64,000 nt of DNA from Paenibacillus albicereus (GCF_012676905.1 NZ_CP051428.1:4523001-4587000); one strand, 5' to 3'. Counted from the stretch's first letter, positions 33,846 to 42,343 are shown. Made by a program: numbers and translations. The notes: generated by a model not told the origin, from the letters alone.

Positions 33846-34886
33846 CTACTCCGCCGCTTCCGCGCCCGGCGCGGCGAGCATCTCCAGCCAGGCTCGGTAG
33901 GCCGCCAGCGCCGATCCGTCGTCGAGCAGCGCTTTGGCGATGTACACGCCCTCCTCCAGCGAATCGGCGCGCCCCGCCAGCTGCAGGCGCAGCGCGGCAT
34001 TGAGCTGCACCGCCCCGGCATGGGCGACCGTGCCCTCTCCTGCGAGCACCGCTTCGGCCGCCGCCAGCTGCCGCTCCGCCGTCCAGTCGCGCTCCTCGTC
34101 CTCCAGCTCGAGGCCCAGCGCTTCCGGATCGAGCACCTGCAGGCGGGCTTCCCCGTTCTCCACGACATACATGCGCGTCGGACGGCCCGCATGCACGTCC
34201 TCGGAGCCCTCGGCGCCCTGGATGACGAGCGAGCGCCCGTAGCCGAGCCCCGTCAGCAGGCGCGCGATCCGCTCCAGCACCGTGTTGTGGTAGACGCCGA
34301 ACACGAGATGCGGCGAGCCCCCGTAATCGAGCAGCTTCTCCGCCGTGTTGAGCACCGTCCGCAGGCCGAGCTGCTCGCGGATCGGACGCAGCCGCGCGAG
34401 CGGCGGGCACCAGCTCTCCGACGGGACGTAGAGCACGCCCGTGCGGCGGGCGGCCGCCTGCAGCGCGGCGCGCGGCAGCCGGTCCGGCCGCAGGCCCGCC
34501 GCTTCCAGCAGGGAGTGCAAGGTGATGCCCCACTTGGGAGGAAGCGGGGCCGCGCCGTGCAGCGTCGCCGGCAGTCCGCCCGCCGCCAGCACGAATGCCG
34601 TCGGGAATGTCGCCATGAACGAGCGCTTGCGCCCGTCGTACGGCCCGGCCAGGTCGACGCCGCCCTGCTGCCCGTCCCGCTCCGCATAGGAGCGGCACAC
34701 CCGGACGAACGCCTCGATCTCCTCCACGCTCTCCATCTTGATCCGCTCTGCGATCAGGAACGCGCCGACCTGAGCGGGCGTCGCGCTTCCGCCGAGGATC
34801 GCCTCCGCCGCCCTCGCCGCATCCTCGTAGCCGAGATCCTTGGCCCCCCGCTTGCCTCGCCCCACTTCCTTGAGCAGCTCGATCAT
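33846..34886 (-). CDS. TrpD2/YbiB-like anthranilate phosphoribosyltransferase paralogue
   Basis: 346 aa with the TrpD fold: helical N-terminal part (DLGYEDAARAAEAILGG, QVGAFLIAERIKMES) and an alpha/beta body. Instead of the TrpD GTGGD and KHGN motifs it has DLAGPYDGRKRSF and ATLHGAAPLPPKWG, the pattern of TrpD2/YbiB proteins, which bind nucleic acid rather than make tryptophan. The ATG at 34886 overlaps the stop of the ANTAR gene (ATGA), so they are co-translated. Position in a nitrate regulon suggests a regulatory or RNA-linked role (inference). No other trp gene is near. Confidence 0.82.
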   Translation of the reverse strand: MIELLKEVGRGKRGAKDLGYEDAARAAEAILGGSATPAQVGAFLIAERIKMESVEEIEAFVRVCRSYAERDGQQGGVDLAGPYDGRKRSFMATFPTAFVLAAGGLPATLHGAAPLPPKWGITLHSLLEAAGLRPDRLPRAALQAAARRTGVLYVPSESWCPPLARLRPIREQLGLRTVLNTAEKLLDYGGSPHLVFGVYHNTVLERIARLLTGLGYGRSLVIQGAEGSEDVHAGRPTRMYVVENGEARLQVLDPEALGLELEDEERDWTAERQLAAAEAVLAGEGTVAHAGAVQLNAALRLQLAGRADSLEEGVYIAKALLDDGSALAAYRAWLEMLAAPGAEAAE

Positions 34887-35509
34887 GGGCGCCTCGCCCC
34901 CTTCTTCGTGTTGTCCTGCAGCAGCTGGTACACCTTGACGATCGAGGTGGCGACGTCGACCATGCGCCGCCGCTCCTCCATCGCCTGCGAGCGCAGCAGC
35001 TCGTACGCCTCGGCCTCGCTCAGGCCGCGCGTCTCCGCCAGGATGCCTTTGGCCATGTCGATCCACTTGCGCTCCTCCAGCCGACCCATGAGCCGCTTGC
35101 GCTCCTCTTCCCATTGCCTCCGCTCCATGCAGGCCTTGCCGGCCAGCTGCAGCGCCCAGTGCACCTCGCCCGCGCTCATGCCGGGGGTGAGCAGGCCGTC
35201 GAGCCGCACGTCGTCCTCGCAAGCCGCCGCCGAGCGGCCCATCGCCTCGGCGCTGCACCACCAGAGCAGCGGCACCGGCCGCCCTCCGGCCAGCGCGCCG
35301 CGCCAGCCGCCCACCTCCGGCAGCGGCATGTGCAGCACGGCCGCATCCGCCTCCGGCAGCACCGTCTCCGCCTGCTGCGCCGTCGCCGCGCGCAGCACGG
35401 CATAGCCGCATGCGCGCAGCAGCGCCTCCGGCTTCGGCCCGGCCTCCGCCGCTCCCGCCGACGGCTCCGCTCCGCGTTCCCTCGGGGCGATCAGGACGAT
35501 CGCGCGCAT
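34883..35509 (-). CDS. ANTAR-domain antitermination regulator (NasT-like)
   Basis: 208 aa; ATG at 35509 nine bases after AAAGGAG (an ATG two codons earlier is possible). The C-terminal ~60 residues are an ANTAR domain: LEERKWIDMAKGILAETRGL followed by SEAEAYELLRSQAMEERRR, the three-helix RNA-binding unit. The N-terminal ~110 residues resemble a receiver domain in layout (MRAIVLIAP, AAVLHMPLP) but I cannot identify the acidic phosphorylation pocket, so it may sense a ligand or partner. A coiled coil (QWEEERKRLMGRL) links the two parts. The three hexaloop leaders in this island are its likely targets. Coupled to the TrpD2-like gene. Confidence 0.88.
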   Translation of the reverse strand: MRAIVLIAPRERGAEPSAGAAEAGPKPEALLRACGYAVLRAATAQQAETVLPEADAAVLHMPLPEVGGWRGALAGGRPVPLLWWCSAEAMGRSAAACEDDVRLDGLLTPGMSAGEVHWALQLAGKACMERRQWEEERKRLMGRLEERKWIDMAKGILAETRGLSEAEAYELLRSQAMEERRRMVDVATSIVKVYQLLQDNTKKGARRP

Positions 35510-35641
35510 GGACATCCGCTCCTTTCCGCTTTCGCAATCTGAATCCTCGATGCGTCTATGTAAATTTTTATAACACAACGCTTTTCGGATTGTCGATAGA
35601 ATCGAATGAATTTCGTTCAAAAGAAAAACAATCGAAATTTG

Positions 35642-35658
35642 TGTAAGCTATATTGACA
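35642..35658 (+). promoter_or_regulatory. Perfect GlnR/TnrA-type box at nirB promoter
   Basis: TGTAA-GCTATAT-TGACA fits TGTNA-N7-TNACA exactly. Its right half is the -35 TTGACA of the nirB promoter. It differs from the moeA/narK arms at only two bases. Confidence 0.82.
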
Positions 35659-35681
35659 CCAAATCAAGCATGACGTATAGT
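35653..35681 (+). promoter_or_regulatory. Promoter of nirB-nirD-cobA
   Basis: TTGACA at 35653 and TATAGT at 35676 with a 17-bp spacer, start of transcription near 35688. Confidence 0.8.
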
Positions 35682-35708
35682 TGCCCTAATCCACCTCATC
35701 GCAGTTCC

Positions 35709-35807
35709 GGATACAACGGCGTATCCATCCTACGGCAACGAAGCCTGCAGGAATCCCGGCCGACGGCGCTTTTCCCCGTCCATCCCGGCTTTCCCGCAGG
35801 CTTTTTC
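35709..35807 (+). promoter_or_regulatory. ANTAR-type antitermination leader of nirB
   Basis: P1 is GGATAC-AACGGC-GTATCC (35709-35726). P2 has loop AACGAA (35737-35742) on a GGC/GCC stem extended by CCT/AGG with bulges. Both loops carry A1 and G4. The 3' side of P2 (GCCTGC, 35743) pairs with GCAGGC at 35796 to form a terminator followed by five T residues. Confidence 0.85.
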
Positions 35808-35865
35808 TGTCTTCATCCGATTCTCGGAGGCGCAGGCCGCCGCCGATCCGAAGGGAGTTTTCACG

Positions 35866-38307
35866 ATGACCATCCCCAAGAAGCTTGTCCTCGTCGGCAA
35901 CGGCATGGCCGGCATCCGCTGCATCGAGCATCTTCTCAAGCTGGCGCCGGACGCCTACTCGATCACGATCTTCGGCGCGGAGCCGCATCCGAACTACAAC
36001 CGCATCCAGCTCAGCGCCGTGCTTGCCGACGGCGGAGCGGGACTGCAGGATATCGTGCTCAACGATTGGAGCTGGTACGAGGACAACGGCATCACGCTGC
36101 ACGCCGGTCATGCTGTCACCTCCATCGATACCGCCATGCGCACGGTCACGTCGGATCAAGGCGTCAGCGCCTCCTATGACGTGCTGCTGCTCGCGACCGG
36201 GTCGCGGGCCTATCTCCTGCCGGTGCCCGGCGCCGACAAGGAAGGCGTCATCGGGTTCCGAGACATCCGCGACTGCCGGGCGATGCTGGAGGCGTCCCGG
36301 ACTTACCGCCGGGCGGCCGTCATCGGCGGCGGCCTGCTCGGGCTGGAAGCCGCCCGCGGCCTGCTCAACCTCGGCATGGACGTCACGGTCGTGCACAACT
36401 CGACCCTGCTCATGAACCGCCAGCTTGACCCGGCGGCGAGCCTGATGCTGCAGCAGGAGCTGGAGCGGCAAGGCATGACGTTCCGGCTGAACGCCCAGAC
36501 GGCAGAGATCACCGGACGGAGGCGCGCCTCCGGGCTGAAGTTCCGGGACGGCGGCCGGCTGGACGCCGACCTCGTCGTCATGGCCGTCGGCATCGTGCCG
36601 AACGCGGAGCTGGCCGCCGCAGCGGGCATCGCGACGCGGCGCGGCGTCATCGTGGGCGACGAGCTGGCGACGAGCGCGCCCGGCGTCTATGCCCTCGGCG
36701 AGTGCGCCGAGCATGACGGCATCGCCTACGGCCTCGTCGCCCCGCTCTACGAGCAGGGCGCCGTGCTCGCCAAGCATCTGGCCGGCGTGCCGACGGAGGG
36801 CTACAAGGGCTCGGTCACGTCGACCAAGCTGAAGGTTTCAGGCGTGGACGTCTTTTCGGCGGGAGACTACATGGGCGGAGAAGGCGCCCGGTCCCTGCGC
36901 TGGCAGGACGAGGTGGCCGGCGTCTACAAGAAGCTCGTCGTGCGCGGCGACCGGCTGGAAGGCGCGGTGCTGTTCGGCGACACGTCCGACGGAGCGATGC
37001 TGTTCAACCTCATCAAGAGCGGCGAGCCGATCGCCGGACGCGAGAAGGAGCTGCTGCTCGGCTATGCTCCGGGCTCCGGCGGCACCGCCGCCTCGCCGCT
37101 GGAGCGGCTCGCCGCGATGCCGGGCGACGAGATCGTCTGCGGCTGCAACGGCGTCAGCAAGGAGGCGGTCGTCCAGGCGATCGTCTCCGGCGGCTGCACG
37201 AGCCTCGCCGCCATCAAGGCCTGCACGAAGGCGTCCGCCTCCTGCGGCGGCTGCAAGCCGCTCGTCGAGGGGCTGCTGGAGCTGACGGCCGGCGACGCCG
37301 TCGTCCAGGTCAAGGAAGGCATCTGCGGCTGCACCTCGCTCGGCCGCGAGGAGATCGTCGAGGCGATCGCCTCGATGGGCCTCTCCGGCGTGAGGGAAAC
37401 GATGCACGTGCTCGGCTGGAGCCGGCCCGAGGGCTGCTCCAAGTGCCGGCCTGCGCTCAACTACTACCTCGGCATGCTGCAGCCCGGCTCGCATCGCGAC
37501 GAGAAGGAATCCCGCTTCGCGAACGAGCGCTACCACGCCAACATCCAGAAGGACGGCACGTTTTCCGTCGTGCCCCGGATCTACGGCGGCGTGACGAGTC
37601 CCGCCGAGCTGAAGCATATCGCGGACGTGGCGGAGCGCTTCCAGGTGCCGCTCGTCAAGTTCACCGGCGGCCAGCGGCTCGACCTGCTCGGCGTGCGCAA
37701 GGAGGATCTGCCCCGCATGTGGGAGGAGCTCGGCATGGCGTCGGGCAGCGCGTACGGGAAGGCGCTCCGCACCGTCAAGACCTGCGTCGGCGACACGTTC
37801 TGCCGCTTCGGCACGCAGGATGCGATGGGCATGGGCATCCGCCTGGAAAAAGCCTACGAGCGCATCAGCACGCCCGCCAAGTTCAAGATGGCCGTGTCCG
37901 GCTGCCCGCGCAACTGCGCCGAGGCGACGATCAAGGACTTCGGCGTCGTCGCGATCGACGGCGGCTGGGAGCTGCATGCGGGCGGCAACGGCGGCGTCAA
38001 GGTGCGGGCCACCGACCTGATCGGCGTCGTGCGCACGGAGGAGGAAGTGATGGAGTGGTCGGGCGCGTTCCTTCAATACTATCGGGAAACGGCGGCCTGG
38101 GGCGAGCGGACCGCCCACTGGGTCGAGCGCGTCGGAATCGGCTCCATCCGGGAGGCGCTGGCCTCTGCGGAGGAGCGGATCGCCTTGAACGAGCGCCTGC
38201 AGGAGGCTCTCGCCACGCTCGAGGACCCTTGGCAGGAGATCGTCGGCGATCCGGAGCTGCGCAAAAACTTCGAGCCGCTCGCGGCCGCAGGGAGGGAGCA
38301 GGCATGA
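35866..38307 (+). CDS. nirB: Nitrite reductase [NAD(P)H] large subunit
   Basis: 813 aa, complete NirB. FAD/NAD(P)H domain at the N-terminus (VLVGNGMAGIRCIEHL, VIGGGLLGLEAARGLL, YALGECAEHDGIAYGLVAPL), then two BFD-like [2Fe-2S] domains (VCGCNGVSKEAV...CGGCKPLVE and GICGCTSLGREEI...GCSKCRPAL). The siroheme/[4Fe-4S] part follows, with TCVGDTFCRFG and SGCPRNCAEA supplying four cysteines. It reduces nitrite to ammonium in the cytoplasm with six electrons. The first gene of nirB-nirD-cobA, behind an ANTAR leader and GlnR-type box. It is closely related to NasB in this island. Confidence 0.97.
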   Translation: MTIPKKLVLVGNGMAGIRCIEHLLKLAPDAYSITIFGAEPHPNYNRIQLSAVLADGGAGLQDIVLNDWSWYEDNGITLHAGHAVTSIDTAMRTVTSDQGVSASYDVLLLATGSRAYLLPVPGADKEGVIGFRDIRDCRAMLEASRTYRRAAVIGGGLLGLEAARGLLNLGMDVTVVHNSTLLMNRQLDPAASLMLQQELERQGMTFRLNAQTAEITGRRRASGLKFRDGGRLDADLVVMAVGIVPNAELAAAAGIATRRGVIVGDELATSAPGVYALGECAEHDGIAYGLVAPLYEQGAVLAKHLAGVPTEGYKGSVTSTKLKVSGVDVFSAGDYMGGEGARSLRWQDEVAGVYKKLVVRGDRLEGAVLFGDTSDGAMLFNLIKSGEPIAGREKELLLGYAPGSGGTAASPLERLAAMPGDEIVCGCNGVSKEAVVQAIVSGGCTSLAAIKACTKASASCGGCKPLVEGLLELTAGDAVVQVKEGICGCTSLGREEIVEAIASMGLSGVRETMHVLGWSRPEGCSKCRPALNYYLGMLQPGSHRDEKESRFANERYHANIQKDGTFSVVPRIYGGVTSPAELKHIADVAERFQVPLVKFTGGQRLDLLGVRKEDLPRMWEELGMASGSAYGKALRTVKTCVGDTFCRFGTQDAMGMGIRLEKAYERISTPAKFKMAVSGCPRNCAEATIKDFGVVAIDGGWELHAGGNGGVKVRATDLIGVVRTEEEVMEWSGAFLQYYRETAAWGERTAHWVERVGIGSIREALASAEERIALNERLQEALATLEDPWQEIVGDPELRKNFEPLAAAGREQA

Positions 38308-38738
38308 GCAGGCACCGGGTAGGCCAGGCCGGACAGATCGACGCGCTCGGCTCGCGCATCGCCGTCGTCGGCGGCGAGGAGATCGCGCTGTTCAAGCTGA
38401 CGGACGGCGAGGTGCTCGCCGTCGAGAACCGCTGCCCGCACAAGGGCGGCAAGCTGTCGGAGGGCATGGTATGCGGCTCGGCCGTGCACTGCCCGCTGCA
38501 TGACTGGAGGATCGACCTGCGCACCGGACAGGCGCAGGCGCCCGACGAGGGGTCCGTGCGCACCTACGCGGCGGATGTCGATGCGGACGGCAGCGTCTGG
38601 GTCGAGATGGAGGAGCGTCCGGACGACGGCGTATGGATCAGCACGGGAGAGCATGCGGACGCTCCCGCCGCACGGGAGGCCGCGCGCGGCGCGGCGGACC
38701 GTTCCGCCGCCTCCGCAGGACGGGAGGGCCAGTCATGA
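38304..38738 (+). CDS. nirD: Nitrite reductase small subunit, Rieske type
   Basis: 144 aa; ATG overlaps the nirB stop by four bases. Rieske [2Fe-2S] ligands are seen in ENRCPHKGGKL (Cys-x-His) and VHCPLHDWRIDL (Cys-x2-His). The Rieske domain covers residues ~5-105, and the last ~35 residues are an Ala/Arg/Ser-rich extension missing from most NirD proteins. It partners NirB in assimilatory nitrite reduction. Its own stop overlaps the next start (ATGA). Confidence 0.94.
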   Translation: MSRHRVGQAGQIDALGSRIAVVGGEEIALFKLTDGEVLAVENRCPHKGGKLSEGMVCGSAVHCPLHDWRIDLRTGQAQAPDEGSVRTYAADVDADGSVWVEMEERPDDGVWISTGEHADAPAAREAARGAADRSAASAGREGQS

Positions 38739-39502
38739 AGCCGGGCCTGGTCTCGATCGTCGGAGCCGGCCCCGGCGATCCCGAGCTGATCGCCGTCAAG
38801 GCGCTGCGCCGCCTGCAGCAGGCGGACGTCATCCTGTACGATCGGCTCGTCAGCCCGCAGCTGCTGGAGGAGGCTTCCCCCTCCTCGCGGCGCATCTACT
38901 GCGGCAAGGCGCCCGGCCGCCACGCCATGAGCCAGGAGCAGATCAACGCCCTGCTCGTGCGCTTCGCCTCGCAAGGGCTGGCCGTCGTCCGGCTCAAGGG
39001 CGGCGATCCGCTCGTCTTCGGACGCGGCGGCGAGGAGGCGCTCGAGCTGGCGCGGCACGGCATCCCGTGGGAGCTCGTGCCCGGCCTCACCTCCGCCTCC
39101 GGCGCCGCCGCGGCCGAGGGCATCCCGCTCACCCACCGCGGCATTAGCGCCTCCTTCGCCTGCGTCTCCGGCACGCGGGCGAGCGCGGAATCTCCGGAGC
39201 CGCGCTGGGATCTGCTCGCGCATGGCGTCGACACGCTCGTCGTCTACATGGGCATCTCCCGGCTGGAAGCGATCGCAGCCGAGCTGCTCCGCCACGGCAA
39301 GCCGGCCGGCACCCCGGCCGCGATCGTGGAGCGCGCCACGACGCCCGGCAGCCGGACGCTCGTCGGCACGCTCGCCGGGCTGCCTTCCTTGGCCGCCTCG
39401 GCAGGAGCCGCTAGTCCCGCGCTGATCGTCATCGGCGAGGTCGTGCTCCTCCGCGAGCGGCTGCAGGCGCTCTCCGCCCAGCTCGAATCCACCGCGGGCT
39501 AG
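38735..39502 (+). CDS. cobA: Uroporphyrinogen-III C-methyltransferase
   Basis: 255 aa, the single-domain SUMT that methylates uroporphyrinogen III at C2 and C7 to precorrin-2, here most likely for siroheme used by NirB. Family motifs: VSIVGAGPGDPELIAVKALR, VILYDRLVSPQLL, VVRLKGGDPLVFGRGGEEALEL, VPGLTSASGAAAAEGIPLTHRG and VYMGISRLEAI. No fused dehydrogenase or uroporphyrinogen synthase domain. ATG overlaps nirD stop. The precorrin-2 oxidase/chelatase must lie elsewhere. Confidence 0.95.
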   Translation: MKPGLVSIVGAGPGDPELIAVKALRRLQQADVILYDRLVSPQLLEEASPSSRRIYCGKAPGRHAMSQEQINALLVRFASQGLAVVRLKGGDPLVFGRGGEEALELARHGIPWELVPGLTSASGAAAAEGIPLTHRGISASFACVSGTRASAESPEPRWDLLAHGVDTLVVYMGISRLEAIAAELLRHGKPAGTPAAIVERATTPGSRTLVGTLAGLPSLAASAGAASPALIVIGEVVLLRERLQALSAQLESTAG

Positions 39503-39525
39503 CTTTTCCGCCGCGCCGCCATGCG

Positions 39526-39572
39526 AAAAGCAGCCCGGAGCCAGCATCGAAGCTGGTCCCGGGCTGCTTTTT
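39526..39572. terminator. Bidirectional terminator after cobA
   Basis: AAAAGCAGCCCGG-AGCCAGC ... GCTGGT-CCCGGGCTGCTTTTT hairpin between the convergent cobA and protease genes. Confidence 0.92.
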
Positions 39573-39619
39573 CCTGTTCACAAGCTTGCTCCTCAAGCTT
39601 CGCTCCTCGGCCTTTTTCC

Positions 39620-40777
39620 TCAGCCTTTCTTTTTCGGAGCCGCCTGGCCTGCCGCATCAAGCTCCCTGCCCTTGCCGTCGATCAGCTTGAGCTGGTCGTT
39701 CTCGTAGCCGACCTTGTACGTCACCTCGAAGTTGCGCTTGGAACTCGCGCCGTCCTGTCCATGCTCCTCGGCCTCGATGACCGCCTTGACGGTCGCGCTG
39801 CGCTCGCCGTTCTTGGTCACGTTCAGGCTCTTGATGACGACGTTTTTCGTCGGCAGGTAGCCTTTGCGGAAGTCCTCGTACGGGTCCTGCGCCTTCCAGC
39901 TGTAGCCGAGCAGCGAATAGGCATACAGGTAATCGCCGTTGCTCAAGCTTTCGTAGAATCGGGACACGAGGTAGCCCGCATAGTCCGTAATCGTCTTCCG
40001 GCCCGCAGCCGTCTCGGCCTCGTCGTCCTTGACGCCGGGCAGCTCCTCCATGGGACGGTTCGACCAGCCCTCGGCGAGGCCGAGCACGTCCGCGATCGGG
40101 ATGCTGAAGCCGATCTCTCCGTCCTGCATTTCCGCCGAGTTCATGCCGAGCACCGCTCCGGTGCGCTGGTCGACGAGCGGACCGCCGCTGTTGCCCGGCG
40201 CGATCGACGCCGAGATTTGATACAGATTGCGGTACACGTACGGCTTCATCGCGAAGCTGCGGCCGAGGCCGCTGACGATGCCGGTCGTGACCGTGCTTTG
40301 CAGGCCGAGCGGGCTGCCGACGGCCAGCACCGGATCGCCGACCTCGACCCGCCCGGCCCGCTCCAGCTTGAGCGGCTGGGAGCCGGCCAGCTCCGGCACG
40401 CGCACGACCGCGACGTCGAGCTCGGCCCCGATCCCGATGACTTCCCCGGTCAGCTCCCTGGCATCGGAGGCGATGACCCGCACCGTGCGCGAGCCTGTCA
40501 CGACATGAGCGTTCGTCAGCAGGTCGCCGCGGTCGTTGTACAGGAAGCCCGAGCCGAGGCCGCTGTCGCTCTGGATCGTGAACACTTTTTTTTGCGTGTT
40601 GAAAATGACTTCCTTCAAAGCGCCGGCGCTGCCCGCTCCTCCGCTCGGGAGGACGGCCAGCAGCGGCTCCGCTCCGGCCTGCCGGGGCAAGTCGAGGCGG
40701 ATCGCCACCGAGGCCGCTCCGCCCGCCAGCAGCAGCAGGACGGCAAGGGCCGCCGGCCAGCTCGTCTTCCATTTCAT
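39620..40777 (-). CDS. Membrane-anchored trypsin-like serine protease (HtrA-type, no PDZ)
   Basis: 385 aa. One N-terminal membrane segment (ALAVLLLLAGGAASVAI) anchors an extracytoplasmic S1C protease domain. The triad is visible: His in LLTNAHVVTG (~residue 90), Asp in ELDVAVVRV (~120) and Ser in APGNSGGPLVD (~196). The PDZ domain of true HtrA proteins is absent; instead the last ~140 residues carry DYLYAYSLLGYSWKAQDPYEDF, which looks like a small SnoaL/NTF2-like domain (tentative). It overlaps no gene but is 21 bp from the zinc-ribbon gene upstream, so the two form an operon. Confidence 0.9.
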   Translation of the reverse strand: MKWKTSWPAALAVLLLLAGGAASVAIRLDLPRQAGAEPLLAVLPSGGAGSAGALKEVIFNTQKKVFTIQSDSGLGSGFLYNDRGDLLTNAHVVTGSRTVRVIASDARELTGEVIGIGAELDVAVVRVPELAGSQPLKLERAGRVEVGDPVLAVGSPLGLQSTVTTGIVSGLGRSFAMKPYVYRNLYQISASIAPGNSGGPLVDQRTGAVLGMNSAEMQDGEIGFSIPIADVLGLAEGWSNRPMEELPGVKDDEAETAAGRKTITDYAGYLVSRFYESLSNGDYLYAYSLLGYSWKAQDPYEDFRKGYLPTKNVVIKSLNVTKNGERSATVKAVIEAEEHGQDGASSKRNFEVTYKVGYENDQLKLIDGKGRELDAAGQAAPKKKG

Positions 40778-40798
40778 ACGGTTCCCTCTTTTCGGCCG

Positions 40799-42196
40799 CT
40801 ACTCAATGTACCATGTCGCCTTCGTAATGACGGCGGACAGATTGCCCGGGAGCATCGTTCCGACGCCCCGGAAGGACGCCTTGCCTCCCGGCTCGATCGA
40901 CACGCCCGGCTCCGTGCCGGCCGTAATCGTTCCGACGCCGCGGCCTTCGGCATCGAGCAGCTTGTATTCGAGCTGCACGGAATGGATGCCCCGCGTCGCC
41001 TTGCTCTCGACTTCGCCGGATACGACGGCCCTGCCCTGCTCGTCGCGGCTGACCTTGACGTTCCTCACCGCCACGGCGGCGGTACGGTTGCGCAACTGCT
41101 CGTCGTATGCGATCTGGCGGGCCGCATCCAGACGCTGCCGCTCCTGCTGCTCGTAATTTTCCCGCTCGCGTCCGATTCGCTCCTCCAGCTCCTTGAGCGG
41201 CTCGACCGCACCGGCATGCTCCCGCGCCTCCGCGACGGCCGCGAGCGCAGCGGAGTAGTCGCGCCCGCGCAGCAGCGATTCGGCCTTGGCCGAGCCGGTC
41301 TCGACGATGAGGTCGAGGATGCGCTGCCGCAGCTGCGAGGCGCCGGCATCCTGCAGCCCGCGCAGGCGCTGCAGCCGATCCGCGAGCTCCGCTACGCTGC
41401 CGAGCCCGTCCAGCTCCTCCGATACCTGCTTGACGGCGAGCCGGGCCGCCTCGTCGCCGATGCGGCCGCGGACAGGATCGAATACGCGCTCCTGGCGGTT
41501 CGCGACCGCCGCCTGCACTTGCCTGAGCTCGCCTTCGGCCTGCTCCAGCCGGCCGCTCTCCAATAGCCTGGCCGCTTCCTTGACCTGATCGTCAAGCCGC
41601 CGGGCCTGCCGGGCGATGTCGAGATCGCGAAGCAGCCCCGCTCCGGAAGGCCGTGTCTCCGCGGCCTGCTCCAGCAGCTGCTCCGCTTGCGGATAGCGCC
41701 CGGCAAGCGCTTCGCGATAAGCCTGCCGCTGCCACTCCTCGGCCCGCTCGTTGAGCTGCAGCTCGCGGAAGAGCACGCCTGCGACGGCCGCGCAGCCGAT
41801 CAGCAGCGCGAGCGCGGGCGGCAGCCACTGCCTGCGCGTGCGGCGCAGCGCCAGCCGCCAGCCGGCAGCCGGCCGCTCGGGCTGCGCATAGGCGGGCTGC
41901 GCCTCTCCGTCGGAGCCATCCTCTCCTTGATCCAGCCGCTCGTCCTCGCGCATGCGCTCCATCAGCTCGCGCGCGTCCGGGGCGGCTCCGGACGGGGCGG
42001 TCCCGATTTCTTGAATCTGCTCCAGCCATTCTACCCGCTCGCGGCGCCGCACGAGCAGAGCCGCCGTATGCAGCGGCTTGCCGCAGCGGCTGCAGAAGCT
42101 GGCCTCGTCGTCCAGCGTCTTGAAGCCGCAATAAGGGCATGCGGTGCGGAATCCCCCGCCCGATTCCCGATCTGTCGATTCCGGTCCACTGCTCAT
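40799..42196 (-). CDS. Zinc-ribbon, single-pass membrane protein with helical repeats
   Basis: 465 aa from the ATG at 42196 (GGAGG nine bases upstream). Residues ~18-45 form a zinc ribbon (CPYCGFKTL...FCSRCGKPL). A membrane helix lies near residues ~130-150 (WLPPALALLIGCAAVAGVLF). Next comes a long helical stretch (~150-370) with TPR-like pattern (REALAGRYPQAEQLLEQAAE), and the last ~85 residues form a beta-rich, FxLYD-like domain (VSGEVESKATRGIHSVQLEY). I recognise no named family. It probably shares an operon with the HtrA-like protease and may regulate or scaffold it. Confidence 0.8.
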   Translation of the reverse strand: MSSGPESTDRESGGGFRTACPYCGFKTLDDEASFCSRCGKPLHTAALLVRRRERVEWLEQIQEIGTAPSGAAPDARELMERMREDERLDQGEDGSDGEAQPAYAQPERPAAGWRLALRRTRRQWLPPALALLIGCAAVAGVLFRELQLNERAEEWQRQAYREALAGRYPQAEQLLEQAAETRPSGAGLLRDLDIARQARRLDDQVKEAARLLESGRLEQAEGELRQVQAAVANRQERVFDPVRGRIGDEAARLAVKQVSEELDGLGSVAELADRLQRLRGLQDAGASQLRQRILDLIVETGSAKAESLLRGRDYSAALAAVAEAREHAGAVEPLKELEERIGRERENYEQQERQRLDAARQIAYDEQLRNRTAAVAVRNVKVSRDEQGRAVVSGEVESKATRGIHSVQLEYKLLDAEGRGVGTITAGTEPGVSIEPGGKASFRGVGTMLPGNLSAVITKATWYIE

Positions 42197-42343
42197 CGTT
42201 TCATGCCTCCGCCATCGCTTGCATTCGCCCCCTCCTCGGAGGTTCAGGGCGTCTTCCGTTCTTACGCCGCTCTCGGGCGTTTGTTTCGATCCCGCCCGCT
42301 TAGGACGATCATCCTGGATAAAAAGCCTTCGGCCAACCAAAAG

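Noticed and set aside
40536-41156. Plus-strand frame of 206 codons
   Set aside because: Antisense to the protease and zinc-ribbon genes; no independent support.
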